A stretch of DNA of 64,000 nt from Calliopsis andreniformis (lineage: Eukaryota; Arthropoda; Insecta; Hymenoptera; Andrenidae). Below are positions 13,329 through 26,838 of this stretch, in pieces. Below the pieces are notes generated by a model. That model was not told the DNA's origin, ran no database searches, and was given only the letters and a program-made list of their open reading frames with translations. The stretch covers positions 2,976,001 through 3,040,000 of the forward strand of contig NW_027480464.1 of NCBI RefSeq assembly GCF_051401765.1. The letters run 5' to 3'. Both the position numbers and the translations under genes were made by a program. Position 1 is the first letter of the stretch. Each line of letters opens with the position of its first letter.

Positions 13329-14861
13329 TCAATCCTCAATCCTCAATCCTCAATCCTCAATCGTCAATCTTCAACCCTCACTACTCAATCTTCAATCCTC
13401 AATCCTCAATCCTCAATCCCCAATCCTCATTCTTCAATCCTCAATACCCAATCCTCAATCTTCAATCCTCAATCCTCAATCCTCAATTCTCAATCCTCAA
13501 TCCTCAATTTTCAATCCTCTTTCTTCAATCCTCAATACCCAATACTCAATCTTGAATCCTCAATCCTCAATCCTCAATCCTCAATTCTCAATCCTCAATC
13601 CCCAGTCCTCAGTCCTCAAACCTCAACCCTCAACCCTCAGCCCTCATCGTCAATCCTCGATCTTCAATCCTCAATCCTCAATCTTCAATGCTCAATACTC
13701 AATCTTCAATCCTCAAGCCTCAGTCCTCAATCCTCAATCCTCAATCCTCAATCCTCAATCCTCAATCCTCAATCCTCAATCGTCAGTCTTCAATCCTCAA
13801 TACTCAATCATCAATCCTCAATCCTCAATCCTCAATCCTCAATCCTTATTCTTCAATCCTCAATACCCAATCCTCAATCCTCAATCTATAATCCTCAAAC
13901 CTCAATCCCCAATTCTCAATCCTCAATCCTCAGTCCTCAGTCCTCAAACCTCAATCGTCAACCCTCATTCCTCATCCTCCATCCTCAATACTCAATCTTC
14001 AATCCTCAATCCTCAATCCTCAATCCTCAATACTCAACCCTCAACCATCATCGTCAATCCTCAATCTTCAATCCTCAATCCTCAATCTTCAATGCTCAAT
14101 ACACAATCTTCAATCCTCAATCCTCAATTCTCAGTCCTCAGTCCTCAAACCTCAATCCTCAACCCTGATTCCTCATCCTCAATCCTCAATCCTCAACCTT
14201 CAATCCTCAATCCTCAATCCTCAATCCTCAATCCTCAATCCTCATTCTTCAATCCTCAATGCCCAATCCTCAATCTTCAATCCTCAATCCTCAATCCTCA
14301 ATCCTCAATTCTCAATCCTCAATCCTCAATTTTCAATCCTCATTCTTCAATCCTCAATCCTCAACCCTCAACCATCATCGTCAATCCTCAATCTTCAATC
14401 CTCAATCCTCAATCTTCAATGCTCAATACACAATCTTCAAACCTCAATCCTCAATTCTCAAGCCTCAATCCTCAATCCTCAATCCTCAATCCTCAATCCT
14501 CAATCCTCAATCGTCAGTCTACAATCCTCAATACTCAATTATCAATCCTCAATCCTCAATCCTCAATCCACAATCCTCATTCTCAATCCTCAATACCCAA
14601 TCCTCAATCCTCAATCTATAATCCTCAAACCTCAATCCTCAATTCTCAATCCTCAATCCTCAGTCCTCAGTCCTCAAACCTCAATCCTCAACCCTCATTC
14701 CTCATCCTCCATCCTCAATCCTCAATCTTCAATCCTCAATCCTCAATCCTCAATACTCAACCCTCAATCCTCAGTCCTCAAACCTCAATCCCGAATCCTC
14801 AATCCTGAATCCTCAATCTTCAGCCCTCAGTCCTCAACAATCAACTGTCAATCCTCAATCC

Positions 14862-14980
14862 TCAATAGAATATCCTCAATTCACAGTTTTCAAGACTCAA
14901 TACTCAATCTGCAATCTTCAAACCTCTATCCACAAACGTCAATTCTCATCACTCAACCCTCAACACTCAGTCCTCAATGT
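14862..14980 (+). repeat. 119-bp degenerate core, copy 10 (type P)
   Basis: Unit 5 TCAAGAC. The left flank has TCAACTG in place of TCAATTG, as at 31,771 and 34,228. The core is absent from the second 10.5-kb copy. Confidence 0.9.
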
Positions 14981-15782
14981 TCAATCCTCAATTCACAATC
15001 CTTAATCCTCAATCGTCAATCTTCAATCCTCAATACTCAATCTTCAATAACCAATACTCAATCTTCAATCTTCAATCCTCAATCCTCAATCCCCAATTCT
15101 CAATCCTCAATCCTCAATCCACAGTCCTCAAACCTCAATCCTCAACCCTCAGCCCTCATCGTCAATACTCAATCTTCAATCCTCAATCCTCAATCTTCAA
15201 TGCTCAATACTCAATCTTCAATACTCAATCCTCAATTCTCAATCCTCAATCATCAATCCTCAATCCTCAATCCTCAATCCTCTATCATCAATCGTCAGTC
15301 TTCAATCCTCAATACTCAATCTTCAATCCTCAATCCTCAATACTCAATCCTCAATCCGCATTCTTCAATCCTCAATACCCAATGCTCAATCCTCAATCTT
15401 TAATCCTCAATCCTCAATCCTCAATTCTCAATCCTCAATCCTCAATCCTCAGTCCTCAAACCTCAATCCTCAACCCTCAGACCTCATCGTCAATCCTCAA
15501 TCTTCAATCCCCAATCCTCAATCTTCAATGCTCAATACTCAATCTTCAATACTCAATCCTCAATTCTCAATCCTCAGTCCTCAGTCCTCAAACCTCAATC
15601 GTCAACCCTCATTCCTCATCCTCCATCCTCAATACTCAATCTTCAATCCTCAATCCTCAATCCTCAATCCTCAATACTCAACCCTCAATCCTCAGTCCTC
15701 AAACCTCAATCCCGAATCCTCAATCCTGAATCCTCAATCTTCAGCCCTCAGTCCTCAACAATCAATTGTCAATCCTCAATCC

Positions 15783-15901
15783 TCAATAGAATATCCTCAA
15801 TTCACAGTTTTCAATACTCAATACTCAATCTGCAATCTTGAAACCTCTATCCACAAACGTCAATTCTCATCACTCAACCCTCTACAATCAGTCCTCAATG
15901 T
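15783..15901 (+). repeat. 119-bp degenerate core, copy 11 (type G)
   Basis: Unit 9 TGAAACC, unit 15 TCTACAA. The second 10.5-kb copy begins just after it. Confidence 0.9.
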
Positions 15902-17087
15902 TCAATCCTCAATCCTCAATCCTCAATCCTCAACCCTCAGACCTCATCGTCAATCCTCAATCTTCAATCCCCAATCCTCAATCTTCAATGCTCAATACTC
16001 AATCTTCAATACTCAATCCTCAATTCTCAATCCTCAATCCTCAATCCTCACTCCTCAATCCTCAATCCTCAATCACCAATCGTCAGTCTTCAATCCTCAA
16101 TACTCAATCTTCAATCCTCAATCCTCAATACTCAATCCTCAATCCGCATTCTTCAATCCTCAATACCCAATCCTCAATCCTCAATCTTTAATCCTCAATC
16201 CTCAATCCTCAATCCTCAATCTTCAATCCTCAATACTCAATCTTCAATCCTCAATCCACAATCCTCAATCCTCAATCCTCATTCTTCAATCCTCAATACC
16301 CAATGCTCAATCTTCAATCCTCAATCCTCAATCCTCAATTCTCAATCCTCGATCCTCCATTTTCAATCCTCATTCTTCAATCCTCAATACCCAATACTCA
16401 ATCTTCAATCCTCAATCCTCAATCCTCAATCCTCAATTCTCAATCCTCAACTCTCAGTCCTCAGACCTCAAACCTCAATCCTCAACACTCAACCCTCATC
16501 GTCAATCCTCAATCCTCAATCCTCAATACTCAATCTTCAATCCTCAATACTCAATCTTCAATCCTCAATCCACAATCCTCAATCCTCAATCCTCATTCTT
16601 CAATCCTCAATACCCAATCCTCAATCTTCAATCCTCAATCCTCAATACTCAATCTTCAATCCTCAATCCTCAATCCTGAATCCTCAATCCTCATTCTTCA
16701 ATCCTCAATACCCAATCCTCAATCCTCAATCTTTAATCCTCAATCCTCAATCCTCAATTCTCAATCCTCAATCCTCAGTCCGCAGTACTCAAACCTCAAC
16801 CCTCAACCCTCATCCCTCATCCTCAATCCTCAATCCTCCATCTTCAACCCACAATACTCAGTCCCCAATCCTCAATCTTCAAACCTCAACCCTCAATTCT
16901 CAATCCTCAATCATCAATCCTCAATCCTCAATCCTCAATCCTCAATCCTCAACCGTCAATCTTCAATCCTCAGACCTCAAACATCAATACTCAACCCTCA
17001 GTCCTCGTTCTCAATCCACAACCATCAATCCTCAACCCTCAACCATCAGGCCTCAATACTCAACCATCAATCCTCAATTCTCAATAC

Positions 17088-17227
17088 TCAATAGAATATC
17101 CTGAACTCTCATGGTTCAATACTCAATCCACAATATTCAATAATCAAACCTCAATCCTCAAACATCTATTCTCAACACTCAATCCTCAACACTCAGTCCT
17201 CTCACTTCAATCCTCCATCCTCAACCC
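17088..17227 (+). repeat. 140-bp second element, copy 3
   Basis: Copy of 6,557 at 10,531 bp, with 238-bp spacing to the next 14-bp motif at 17,326. Confidence 0.9.
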
Positions 17228-17925
17228 TCAATCCTCAGTCCTCAAACCTCAATCCCGAATCCTCAATCCTGAATCCTCAATCTACAGCCCTCAGTCCTCA
17301 ACAATCAATTGTCAATCGTCAATCCTCAATAGAATATCCTCACATCTCAATCCTCAATCCTCGATCCTCAGACCTCAAACATCAATACTCAGCCCTCAGT
17401 CCTCGTCCTCAATCCACAACACTCAATCCTCAATACTCAATCATCAACACTCAATCCTCAATGTTCAATCTGCGATACCCAATCCTCAATGTTCAATCCT
17501 CAATCCTCAATCCTCAATCATGAATCTTCAATCCTCAATACTCAATCTTCAGTCCTCAATCCTCATTTCTCAATCCTCAATCCTCAATCCTCAATCCTCA
17601 ATCCTCAGTCCTCAATCCTCAATCATCAGTCTTCAATCCTCAATACTCAATCTTCAATCCTCAATCCTCAACCCTCAATCCTCAACTCTCATTCTTCAAT
17701 CCTCAATACCCAATCCTCAATCTTCAATCCTCAATCCTCAATCCTCAATTCTCAATAGTCAATCTTCAATCCTCAATCCTCAATCCCCAGTCCTCAGTCT
17801 TCAATCATCAATACTCAATTTCAATCATCATTCCTCAGTCCTCAAACCTCAATTCTGAATCCTCAATCCTGAATCCTTAATCCTCGGCCCTCAGTCCTCA
17901 ACAATCAGTTGTCAATCCTCAATCC

Positions 17926-18044
17926 TCAATAGAATATCCTCAATTCACAGTTTTCAATACTCAATACTCAATCTGCAATCTTCAAACCTCTATCCACAAA
18001 CGTCAATCCTCATCACTCAACCCCCAACACTCAGTCCTCAATGT
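17926..18044 (+). repeat. 119-bp degenerate core, copy 12 (type C)
   Basis: Same form as 7,395, offset 10,531 bp. Confidence 0.9.
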
Positions 18045-19481
18045 TCAATCCTCAATCCTCAATCCTCAATCCTCAATCGTCAATCTTCAACCCTCACTAC
18101 TCAATCTTCAATCCTCAATCCTCAATCCTCAATCCCCAATCCTCATTCTTCAATCCTCAATACCCAATCCTCAATCTTCAATCCTCAATCCTCAATCCTC
18201 AATTCTCAATCCTCAATCCTCAATTTTCAATCCTCTTTCTTCAATCCTCAATACCCAATACTCAATCTTGAATCCTCAATCCTCAATCCTCAATCCTCAA
18301 TTCTCAATCCTCAATCCCCAGTCCTCAGTCCTCAAACCTCAACCCTCAACCCTCAGCCCTCATCGTCAATCCTCGATCTTCAATCCTCAATCCTCAATCT
18401 TCAATGCTCAATACTCAATCTTCAATCCTCAAGCCTCAGTCCTCAATCCTCAATCCTCAATCCTCAATCCTCAATCCTCAATCCTCAATCCTCAATCGTC
18501 AGTCTTCAATCCTCAATACTCAATCATCAATCCTCAATCCTCAATCCTCAATCCTCAATCCTTATTCTTCAATCCTCAATACCCAATCCTCAATCCTCAA
18601 TCTATAATCCTCAAACCTCAATCCCCAATTCTCAATCCTCAATCCTCAGTCCTCAGTCCTCAAACCTCAATCCTCAACCCTGATTCCTCATCCTCAATCC
18701 TCAATCCTCAACCTTCAATCTTCAATCCTCAATCCTCAATCCTCAATCCTCACTTCTCAATCTTCAATCCTCAATACTCAATCTTCAATCCTCAATCCTC
18801 AATCCTCAATCCTCAATCCTCAATCCTCAATCATCAATCTTCAATCCTCAACACTCAATCTTCAATCCTCAATCCTCAATCCTCAATCCTCAATCCGCAT
18901 TCTTCAATCCTCAATTCCCAATCCTCAATCCTCAATCTTTAATCCTCAATCCTCAATCCTCAATTCCAATCCTCAATCCTCAATTCTCAATACTCAATCC
19001 TCAATCCTCAGTCATCAAACCTCAATCCTCAACCCTCAGCCCTCATCGTCAATCCACAATCTTCTACCCTCAATACTCAATCTTCAATCCTCAATCCTCA
19101 ATACTCAATCCTCAATCCGCATTCTTCAATCCTCAATACCCAATCCTCAATCCTCAATCATTAATCCTCAATCCTCTTTCCTCAATCCCCAATCTTCAAT
19201 ACCCAATCCTCAATCCTCAATCTTTAATCCTCAATCCTCAATCCTCAATTCCAATCCTCAATCCTCAATCTTCAAACCTCAGTCCTCAATCCTCAATCCT
19301 CATCCATCAATCCTCAACGTTCAATCCTCAATACCCAATCCCCAATCTTCAATCCTCAATCCTCAATCCTCAATCCTCAATCCTCAATCCTCAGTCCGCA
19401 AACCTCAATCCTGAATCCTCAATCCTGAATCCTCAAACTTCATTCCTCAGTCCTCAACAATCAGTTGTCAATCCACAATCC

Positions 19482-19600
19482 TCAATAGAATATCCTCAAT
19501 TCACAGTTTTCAATACTCAATACTCAATCTGCAATCTTGAAACCTCTATCCACAAACGTCAATTCTCATCACTCAACCCTCTACACTCAGTCCTCAATGT
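19482..19600 (+). repeat. 119-bp degenerate core, copy 13 (type G)
   Basis: Same form as 8,951, offset 10,531 bp. It opens the third G-A-P-C series. Confidence 0.9.
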
Positions 19601-20341
19601 TCAATCCTCAATCCTCAATCCTCAATCCTCAATCGTCAATCTTTAATCCTCAATTCTCAATCCCCAGTCCTCAGTCCTCAGTCCTCAAACCTCAATCCTC
19701 AACCCTCATTCCTTATCCTCAATCCTCAATCCTCAATCTTCAATCCTCAATCCTCAATACTTAATCTTCAATCCTCAATCCTCAATTCTCAATCCTCAAT
19801 CCTCAATCCTCAATCCTCAATCCTCAATCCTCAATCCTCAATCCCCAATCCTCATCCTTCAATCCTCAATACCCAATCCTCAATCTTCAATCCTCAATCC
19901 TCAATCCTCAACCTTCAATCCTCAATCCTCAATCCTCAATCCTCAATCCTCAATCCTCATTCTTCAATCCTCAATACCCAATCCTCAATCTTCAATCCAC
20001 AATCCTCAATCCTCAATTCTCAATCCTCAATCCTCAATTTTCAATCCTCATTCTTCAATCCTCAATCCTCAACCCTCAATCCTCAATCCTCAATCCTCAA
20101 TCCTCATTCTTCAATCCTCAATACCCAATCCTCAATCTTCAATCCTCAATCCTCAATCCTCAACCCTCAATAGTCAATCTTCAATCCTCAACCCTCAATC
20201 CTCAATCCTCAGCCTTCAATCCTCAATACTCAGTCTCCAATCCACAATCCTCAGTCCTCAAACCCCAGTTCTGAATCCTTAATCCTGAATCCTTAATCCT
20301 CGGCCCTCAGTCCTCAACAATCAGTCGTCTATCCTCAATCC

Positions 20342-20460
20342 TCAATAGAATATCCTCAATTCACAGTTTTCAATACTCAATACTCAATCTGCAATCTTCA
20401 AACCTCTATCCACAAACGTCAATTATCATCACTCAACCCTCAACACTCAGTCCTCAATGT
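20342..20460 (+). repeat. 119-bp degenerate core, copy 14 (type A)
   Basis: Same form as 9,811, offset 10,531 bp. Confidence 0.9.
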
Positions 20461-21548
20461 TCAATCCTCAATCCTCAATCCTCAATCCTCAATCCTCAAC
20501 CTTCAATCCTCAATACTCAATCTTCAATCCTCAATCCTCAATCCTCAATCCTCAATCCTCATCCTTCAATCCTCAATACCCAATCCTCAATCTTCAATCC
20601 TCAATCCTCAATCCACAATTCTCAATCGTCAATCCTCAATCCTCAATCCTCATTCTTCAATCCTCAATATCCAATCCTCAATCCTCAATCTATAATCCTC
20701 AACCCTCAATCCTCAATTCTCAATCCTCAATCCTCAGTCCTCATTCTTCAATCCTCAATACCCAATCCTCAATCCTCAATCTATAATACTCAATCCTCAA
20801 TCCTCAATTCTCAATCCTCAATCCTCAGTCCTCAGTCCTCAAACCTCAATCCTCAACCCTGATTACTCATCCTCAATCCTCAATCCTCAACCTTCAATCA
20901 TCAATCCTCAATCCTCAATCCTCAATCCTCAATCCTCATTCTTCAATCCTCAATGCCCAATCCTCAATCTTCAATCCTCAATCCTCAATCCTCAATTCTC
21001 AATCCTCAATCCTCAATTTTCAATCCTCATTCTTCAATCCTCAATCCTCAACCCTCAACCATCATCGTCAATCCTCAATCTTCAATCCTCAATCCTCAAT
21101 CTTCAATGCTCAATACACAATCTTCAAACCTCAATCCTCAATTCTCAAGCCTCAATCCTCAATCCTCAATCCTCAATCCTCAATCCTCAATCCTCAATCG
21201 TCAGCCTTCAATCCTCAATACTCAATTATCAATCCTCAATCCTCAATCCTCAATCCACAATCCTCATTCTCAATCCTCAATACCCAATCCTCAATCCTCA
21301 ATCTATAATCCTCAAACCTCAATCCTCAATTCTCAATCCTCAATCCTCAGTCCTCAGTCCTCAAACCTCAATCCTCAACCCTCATTCCTCATCCTCCATC
21401 CTCAATCCTCAATCTTCAATCCTCAATCCTCAATCCTCAATACTCAACCCTCAATCCTCAGTCCTCAAACCTCAATCCCGAATCCTCAATCCTGAACCCT
21501 CAATCTTCAGCCCTCAGTCCTCAACAATCAATTGTCAATCCTCAATCC

Positions 21549-21667
21549 TCAATAGAATATCCTCAATTCACAGTTTTCAAGTCTCAATACTCAATCTGCA
21601 ATCTTCAAACCTCTATCCACAAACGTCAATTCTCATCACTCAACCCTCAACACTCAGTCCTCAATGT
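21549..21667 (+). repeat. 119-bp degenerate core, copy 15 (type P)
   Basis: Unit 5 TCAAGTC, as at 11,018. Confidence 0.9.
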
Positions 21668-21812
21668 TCAATCCTCAATCCACAATCCTTAATCCTCAAT
21701 CGTCAATCTTCAATCCTCAATACTCAATCTTCAATAACCAATACTCAATCTTCAATCTTCAATCCTCAATCCTCAATCCCCAATTCTCAATCCTCAATCC
21801 TCAATCCACAGT

Positions 21813-22448
21813 CCTCAAACCTCAATCCTCAACCCTCAGCCCTCATCGTCAATACTCAATCTTCAATCCTCAATCCTCAATATTCAATGCTCAATACTCA
21901 ATCTTCAATACTCAATCCTCAATTCTCAATCCTCAATCATCAATCCTCAATCCTCAATCCTCAATCCTCTATCATCAATCGTCAGTCTTCAATCCTCAAT
22001 ACTCAATCTTCAATCCTCAATCCTCAATACTCAATCCTCAATCCGCATTCTTCAATCCTCAATACCCAATGCTCAATCCTCAATCTTTAATCCTCAATCC
22101 TCAATCCTCAATTCTCAATCCTCAATCCTCAATCCTCAGTCCTCAAACCTCAATCCTCAACCCTCAGACCTCATCGTCAATCCTCAATCTTCAATCCCCA
22201 ATCCTCAATCTTCAATGCTCAATACTCAATCTTCAATACTCAATCCTCAATTCTCAATCCTCAATCCTCAATCCTCACTCCTCAATCCTCAATCCTCAAT
22301 CATCAATCGTCAGTCTTCAATCCTCAATACTCAATCTTCAATCCTCAATCCTCAATACTCAATCCTCAATCCGCATTCTTCAATCCTCAATACCCAATCC
22401 TCAATCCTCAATCTTTAATCCTCAATCCTCAATCCTCAATCCTCAATC
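21813..22448 (+). repeat. 328-bp intermediate repeat, tandem pair 3
   Basis: This pair corresponds to 11,282-11,917 at offset 10,531; matching points are 21,887 and 22,215. Confidence 0.7.
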
Positions 22449-22902
22449 TTCAATCCTCAATACTCAATCTTCAATCCTCAATCCACAATCCTCAATCCTC
22501 AATCCTCATTCTTCAATCCTCAATACCCAATCCTCAATCCTCAATCTTTAATCCTCAATCCTCAATCCTCAATTCTCAATCCTCAATCCTCAGTCCGCAG
22601 TACTCAAACCTCAACCCTCAACCCTCATCCCTCATCCTCAATCCTCAATCCTCCATCTTCAACCCACAATACTCAGTCCCCAATCCTCAATCTTCAAACC
22701 TCAACCCTCAATTCTCAATCCTCAATCATCAATCCTCAATCCTCAATCCTCAATCCTCAATCCTCAACCGTCAATCTTCAATCCTCAGACCTCAAACATC
22801 AATACTCAACCCTCAGTCCTCGTTCTCAATCCACAACCATCAATCCTCAACCCTCAACCATCAGGCCTCAATACTCAACCATCAATCCTCAATTCTCAAT
22901 AC

Positions 22903-23042
22903 TCAATAGAATATCCTGAACTCTCATGGTTCAATACTCAATCCACAATATTCAATAATCAAACCTCAATCCTCAAACATCTATTCTCAACACTCAATCC
23001 TCAACACTCAGTCCTCTCACTTCAATCCTCCATCCTCAACCC
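22903..23042 (+). repeat. 140-bp second element, copy 4
   Basis: Copy of 12,372 at 10,531 bp, with 238-bp spacing. Confidence 0.9.
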
Positions 23043-23740
23043 TCAATCCTCAGTCCTCAAACCTCAATCCCGAATCCTCAATCCTGAATCCTCAATCTAC
23101 AGCCCTCAGTCCTCAACAATCAATTGTCAATCGTCAATCCTCAATAGAATATCCTCACATCTCAATCCTCAATCCTCGATCCTCAGACCTCAAACATCAA
23201 TACTCAGCCCTCAGTCCTCGTCCTCAATCCACAACACTCAATCCTCAATACTCAATCATCAACACTCAATCCTCAATGTTCAATCTGCGATACCCAATCC
23301 TCAATGTTCAATCCTCAATCCTCAATCCTCAATCATGAATCTTCAATCCTCAATACTCAATCTTCAGTCCTCAATCCTCATTTCTCAATCCTCAATCCTC
23401 AATCCTCAATCCTCAATCCTCAGTCCTCAATCCTCAATCATCAGTCTTCAATCCTCAATACTCAATCTTCAATCCTCAATCCTCAACCCTCAATCCTCAA
23501 CTCTCATTCTTCAATCCTCAATACCCAATCCTCAATCTTCAATCCTCAATCCTCAATCCTCAATTCTCAATAGTCAATCTTCAATCCTCAATCCTCAATC
23601 CCCAGTCCTCAGTCTTCAATCATCAATACTCAATTTCAATCATCATTCCTCAGTCCTCAAACCTCAATTCTGAATCCTCAATCCTGAATCCTTAATCCTC
23701 GGCCCTCAGTCCTCAACAATCAGTTGTCAATCCTCAATCC

Positions 23741-23859
23741 TCAATAGAATATCCTCAATTCACAGTTTTCAATACTCAATACTCAATCTGCAATCTTCAA
23801 ACCTCTATCCACAAACGTCAATCCTCATCACTCAACCCCCAACACTCAGTCCTCAATGT
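23741..23859 (+). repeat. 119-bp degenerate core, copy 16 (type C)
   Basis: Same form as 13,210, offset 10,531 bp. The 976-bp deletion junction lies about 1.0 kb downstream. Confidence 0.9.
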
Positions 23860-25859
23860 TCAATCCTCAATCCTCAATCCTCAATCCTCAATCGTCAATC
23901 TTCAACCCTCACTACTCAATCTTCAATCCTCAATCCTCAATCCTCAATCCCCAATCCTCATTCTTCAATCCTCAATACCCAATCCTCAATCTTCAATCCT
24001 CAATCCTCAATCCTCAATTCTCAATCCTCAATCCTCAATTTTCAATCCTCTTTCTTCAATCCTCAATACCCAATACTCAATCTTGAATCCTCAATCCTCA
24101 ATCCTCAATCCTCAATTCTCAATCCTCAATCCCCAGTCCTCAGTCCTCAAACCTCAACCCTCAACCCTCAGCCCTCATCGTCAATCCTCGATCTTCAATC
24201 CTCAATCCTCAATCTTCAATGCTCAATACTCAATCTTCAATCCTCAAGCCTCAGTCCTCAATCCTCAATCCTCAATCCTCAATCCTCAATCCTCAATCCT
24301 CAATCCTCAATCGTCAGTCTTCAATCCTCAATACTCAATCATCAATCCTCAATCCTCAATCCTCAATCCTCAATCCTTATTCTTCAATCCTCAATACCCA
24401 ATCCTCAATCCTCAATCTATAATCCTCAAACCTCAATCCCCAATTCTCAATCCTCAATCCTCAGTCCTCAGTCCTCAAACCTCAATCGTCAACCCTCATT
24501 CCTCATCCTCCATCCTCAATACTCAATCTTCAATCCTCAATCCTCAATCCTCAATCCTCAATACTCAACCCTCAACCATCATCGTCAATCCTCAATCTTC
24601 AATCCTCAATCCTCAATCTTCAATGCTCAATACACAATCTTCAATCCTCAATCCTCAATTCTCAGTCCTCAGTCCTCAAACCTCAATCCTCAACCCTGAT
24701 TCCTCATCCTCAATCCTCAATCCTCAACCTTCAATCCTCAATCCTCAATCCTCAATCCTCAATCCTCAATCCTCATTCTTCAATCCTCAATGCCCAATCC
24801 TCAATCTTCAATCCTCAATCCTCAATCCTCAATCCTCAATTCTCAATCCTCAATCCTCAATTTTCAATCCTCATTCTTCAATCCTCAATCCTCAATACTC
24901 AATCCTCAATCCGCATTCTTCAATCCTCAATACCCAATGCTCAATCCTCAATCTTTAATCCTCAATCCTCAATCCTCAATTCTCAATCCTCAATCCTCAA
25001 TCCTCAGTCCTCAAACCTCAATCCTCAACCCTCAGACCTCATCGTCAATCCTCAATCTTCAATCCCCAATCCTCAATCTTCAATGCTCAATACTCAATCT
25101 TCAATACTCAATCCTCAATTCTCAATCCTCAGTCCTCAGTCCTCAAACCTCAATCGTCAACCCTCATTCCTCATCCTCCATCCTCAATACTCAATCCTCA
25201 ATCCTCAATCATCAATCTTCAATCCTCAACACTCAATCTTCAATCCTCAATCCTCAATCCTCAATCCTCAATCCGCATTCTTCAATCCTCAATTCCCAAT
25301 CCTCAATCCTCAATCTTTAATCCTCAATCCTCAATCCTCAATTCCAATCCTCAATCCTCAATTCTCAATACTCAATCCTCAATCCTCAGTCATCAAACCT
25401 CAATCCTCAACCCTCAGCCCTCATCGTCAATCCACAATCTTCTACCCTCAATACTCAATCTTCAATCCTCAATCCTCAATACTCAATCCTCAATCCGCAT
25501 TCTTCAATCCTCAATACCCAATCCTCAATCCTCAATCATTAATCCTCAATCCTCTTTCCTCAATCCCCAATCTTCAATACCCAATCCTCAATCCTCAATC
25601 TTTAATCCTCAATCCTCAATCCTCAATTCCAATCCTCAATCCTCAATCTTCAAACCTCAGTCCTCAATCCTCAATCCTCATCCATCAATCCTCAACGTTC
25701 AATCCTCAATACCCAATCCCCAATCTTCAATCCTCAATCCTCAATCCTCAATCCTCAATCCTCAATCCTCAGTCCGCAAACCTCAATCCTGAATCCTCAA
25801 TCCTGAATCCTCAAACTTCATTCCTCAGTCCTCAACAATCAGTTGTCAATCCACAATCC

Positions 25860-25978
25860 TCAATAGAATATCCTCAATTCACAGTTTTCAATACTCAATA
25901 CTCAATCTGCAATCTTGAAACCTCTATCCACAAACGTCAATTCTCATCACTCAACCCTCTACACTCAGTCCTCAATGT
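25860..25978 (+). repeat. 119-bp degenerate core, copy 17 (type G)
   Basis: Same form as 8,951, offset 16,909 bp. It opens the fourth G-A-P-C series. Confidence 0.9.
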
Positions 25979-26719
25979 TCAATCCTCAATCCTCAATCCT
26001 CAATCCTCAATCGTCAATCTTTAATCCTCAATTCTCAATCCCCAGTCCTCAGTCCTCAGTCCTCAAACCTCAATCCTCAACCCTCATTCCTTATCCTCAA
26101 TCCTCAATCCTCAATCTTCAATCCTCAATCCTCAATACTTAATCTTCAATCCTCAATCCTCAATTCTCAATCCTCAATCCTCAATCCTCAATCCTCAATC
26201 CTCAATCCTCAATCCTCAATCCCCAATCCTCATCCTTCAATCCTCAATACCCAATCCTCAATCTTCAATCCTCAATCCTCAATCCTCAACCTTCAATCCT
26301 CAATCCTCAATCCTCAATCCTCAATCCTCAATCCTCATTCTTCAATCCTCAATACCCAATCCTCAATCTTCAATCCACAATCCTCAATCCTCAATTCTCA
26401 ATCCTCAATCCTCAATTTTCAATCCTCATTCTTCAATCCTCAATCCTCAACCCTCAATCCTCAATCCTCAATCCTCAATCCTCATTCTTCAATCCTCAAT
26501 ACCCAATCCTCAATCTTCAATCCTCAATCCTCAATCCTCAACCCTCAATAGTCAATCTTCAATCCTCAACCCTCAATCCTCAATCCTCAGCCTTCAATCC
26601 TCAATACTCAGTCTCCAATCCTCAATCCTCAGTCCTCAAACCCCAGTTCTGAATCCTTAATCCTGAATCCTTAATCCTCGGCCCTCAGTCCTCAACAATC
26701 AGTCGTCTATCCTCAATCC

Positions 26720-26838
26720 TCAATAGAATATCCTCAATTCACAGTTTTCAATACTCAATACTCAATCTGCAATCTTCAAACCTCTATCCACAAACGTCAA
26801 TTATCATCACTCAACCCTCAACACTCAGTCCTCAATGT
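26720..26838 (+). repeat. 119-bp degenerate core, copy 18 (type A)
   Basis: Same form as 9,811, offset 16,909 bp. Confidence 0.9.

Larger units (their letters stand above)
8184..13953 (+). repeat. Higher-order unit G-A-P-C, copy 2
   Basis: This unit is homologous to 1,475-8,138 and follows it directly, after a connector of about 45 bp. Cores G, A, P and C lie at 8,951, 9,811, 11,018 and 13,210, and a 140-bp element at 12,372. It lacks the 412 bp corresponding to about 5,772-6,184. It carries a private CTGAG at 12,281 that reappears only at 29,190, which marks it as the template of the third 10.5-kb copy. Confidence 0.8.
5380..15910 (+). repeat. 10,531-bp higher-order repeat, copy 1 (complete)
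   Basis: The stretch recurs at 15,911 onward with a constant 10,531-bp offset: 6,557 to 17,088; 7,395 to 17,926; 8,951 to 19,482; 9,811 to 20,342; 11,018 to 21,549; 13,210 to 23,741. Its core order is C-G-A-P-C-P-G. It contains the second G-A-P-C unit plus an extra P-G module. Identity to its copies is very high, with only scattered single-base differences seen. Confidence 0.85.
13954..15910 (+). repeat. Extra P-G module closing the 10.5-kb repeat
   Basis: The block has core P at 14,862 and core G at 15,783. Positions 14,977 and 15,200 match 11,133 and 11,356 with a 3,844-bp offset, so most of it is another copy of the P region. It also has an internal repeat of an ACCATCATCG phrase at 14,044 and 14,371, offset 327 bp. 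A 328-bp pair (15,200 and 15,528) is cut short soon after 15,560, where a TCAATCGTCAACCC phrase takes over. Confidence 0.7.
15911..25197 (+). repeat. 10.5-kb higher-order repeat, copy 2 (976-bp deletion)
   Basis: The copy matches 5,380-14,361 at offset 10,531, then jumps at about 24,892 to match 15,337-15,635 at offset 9,555. A 976-bp stretch holding core P (14,862 equivalent) is therefore missing. Core order is C-G-A-P-C. At 22,812 it keeps CTCAG as in the 6-kb and 17-kb versions, unlike CTGAG at 12,281. A private A lies at 20,244, where 9,713 has T. Confidence 0.85.
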
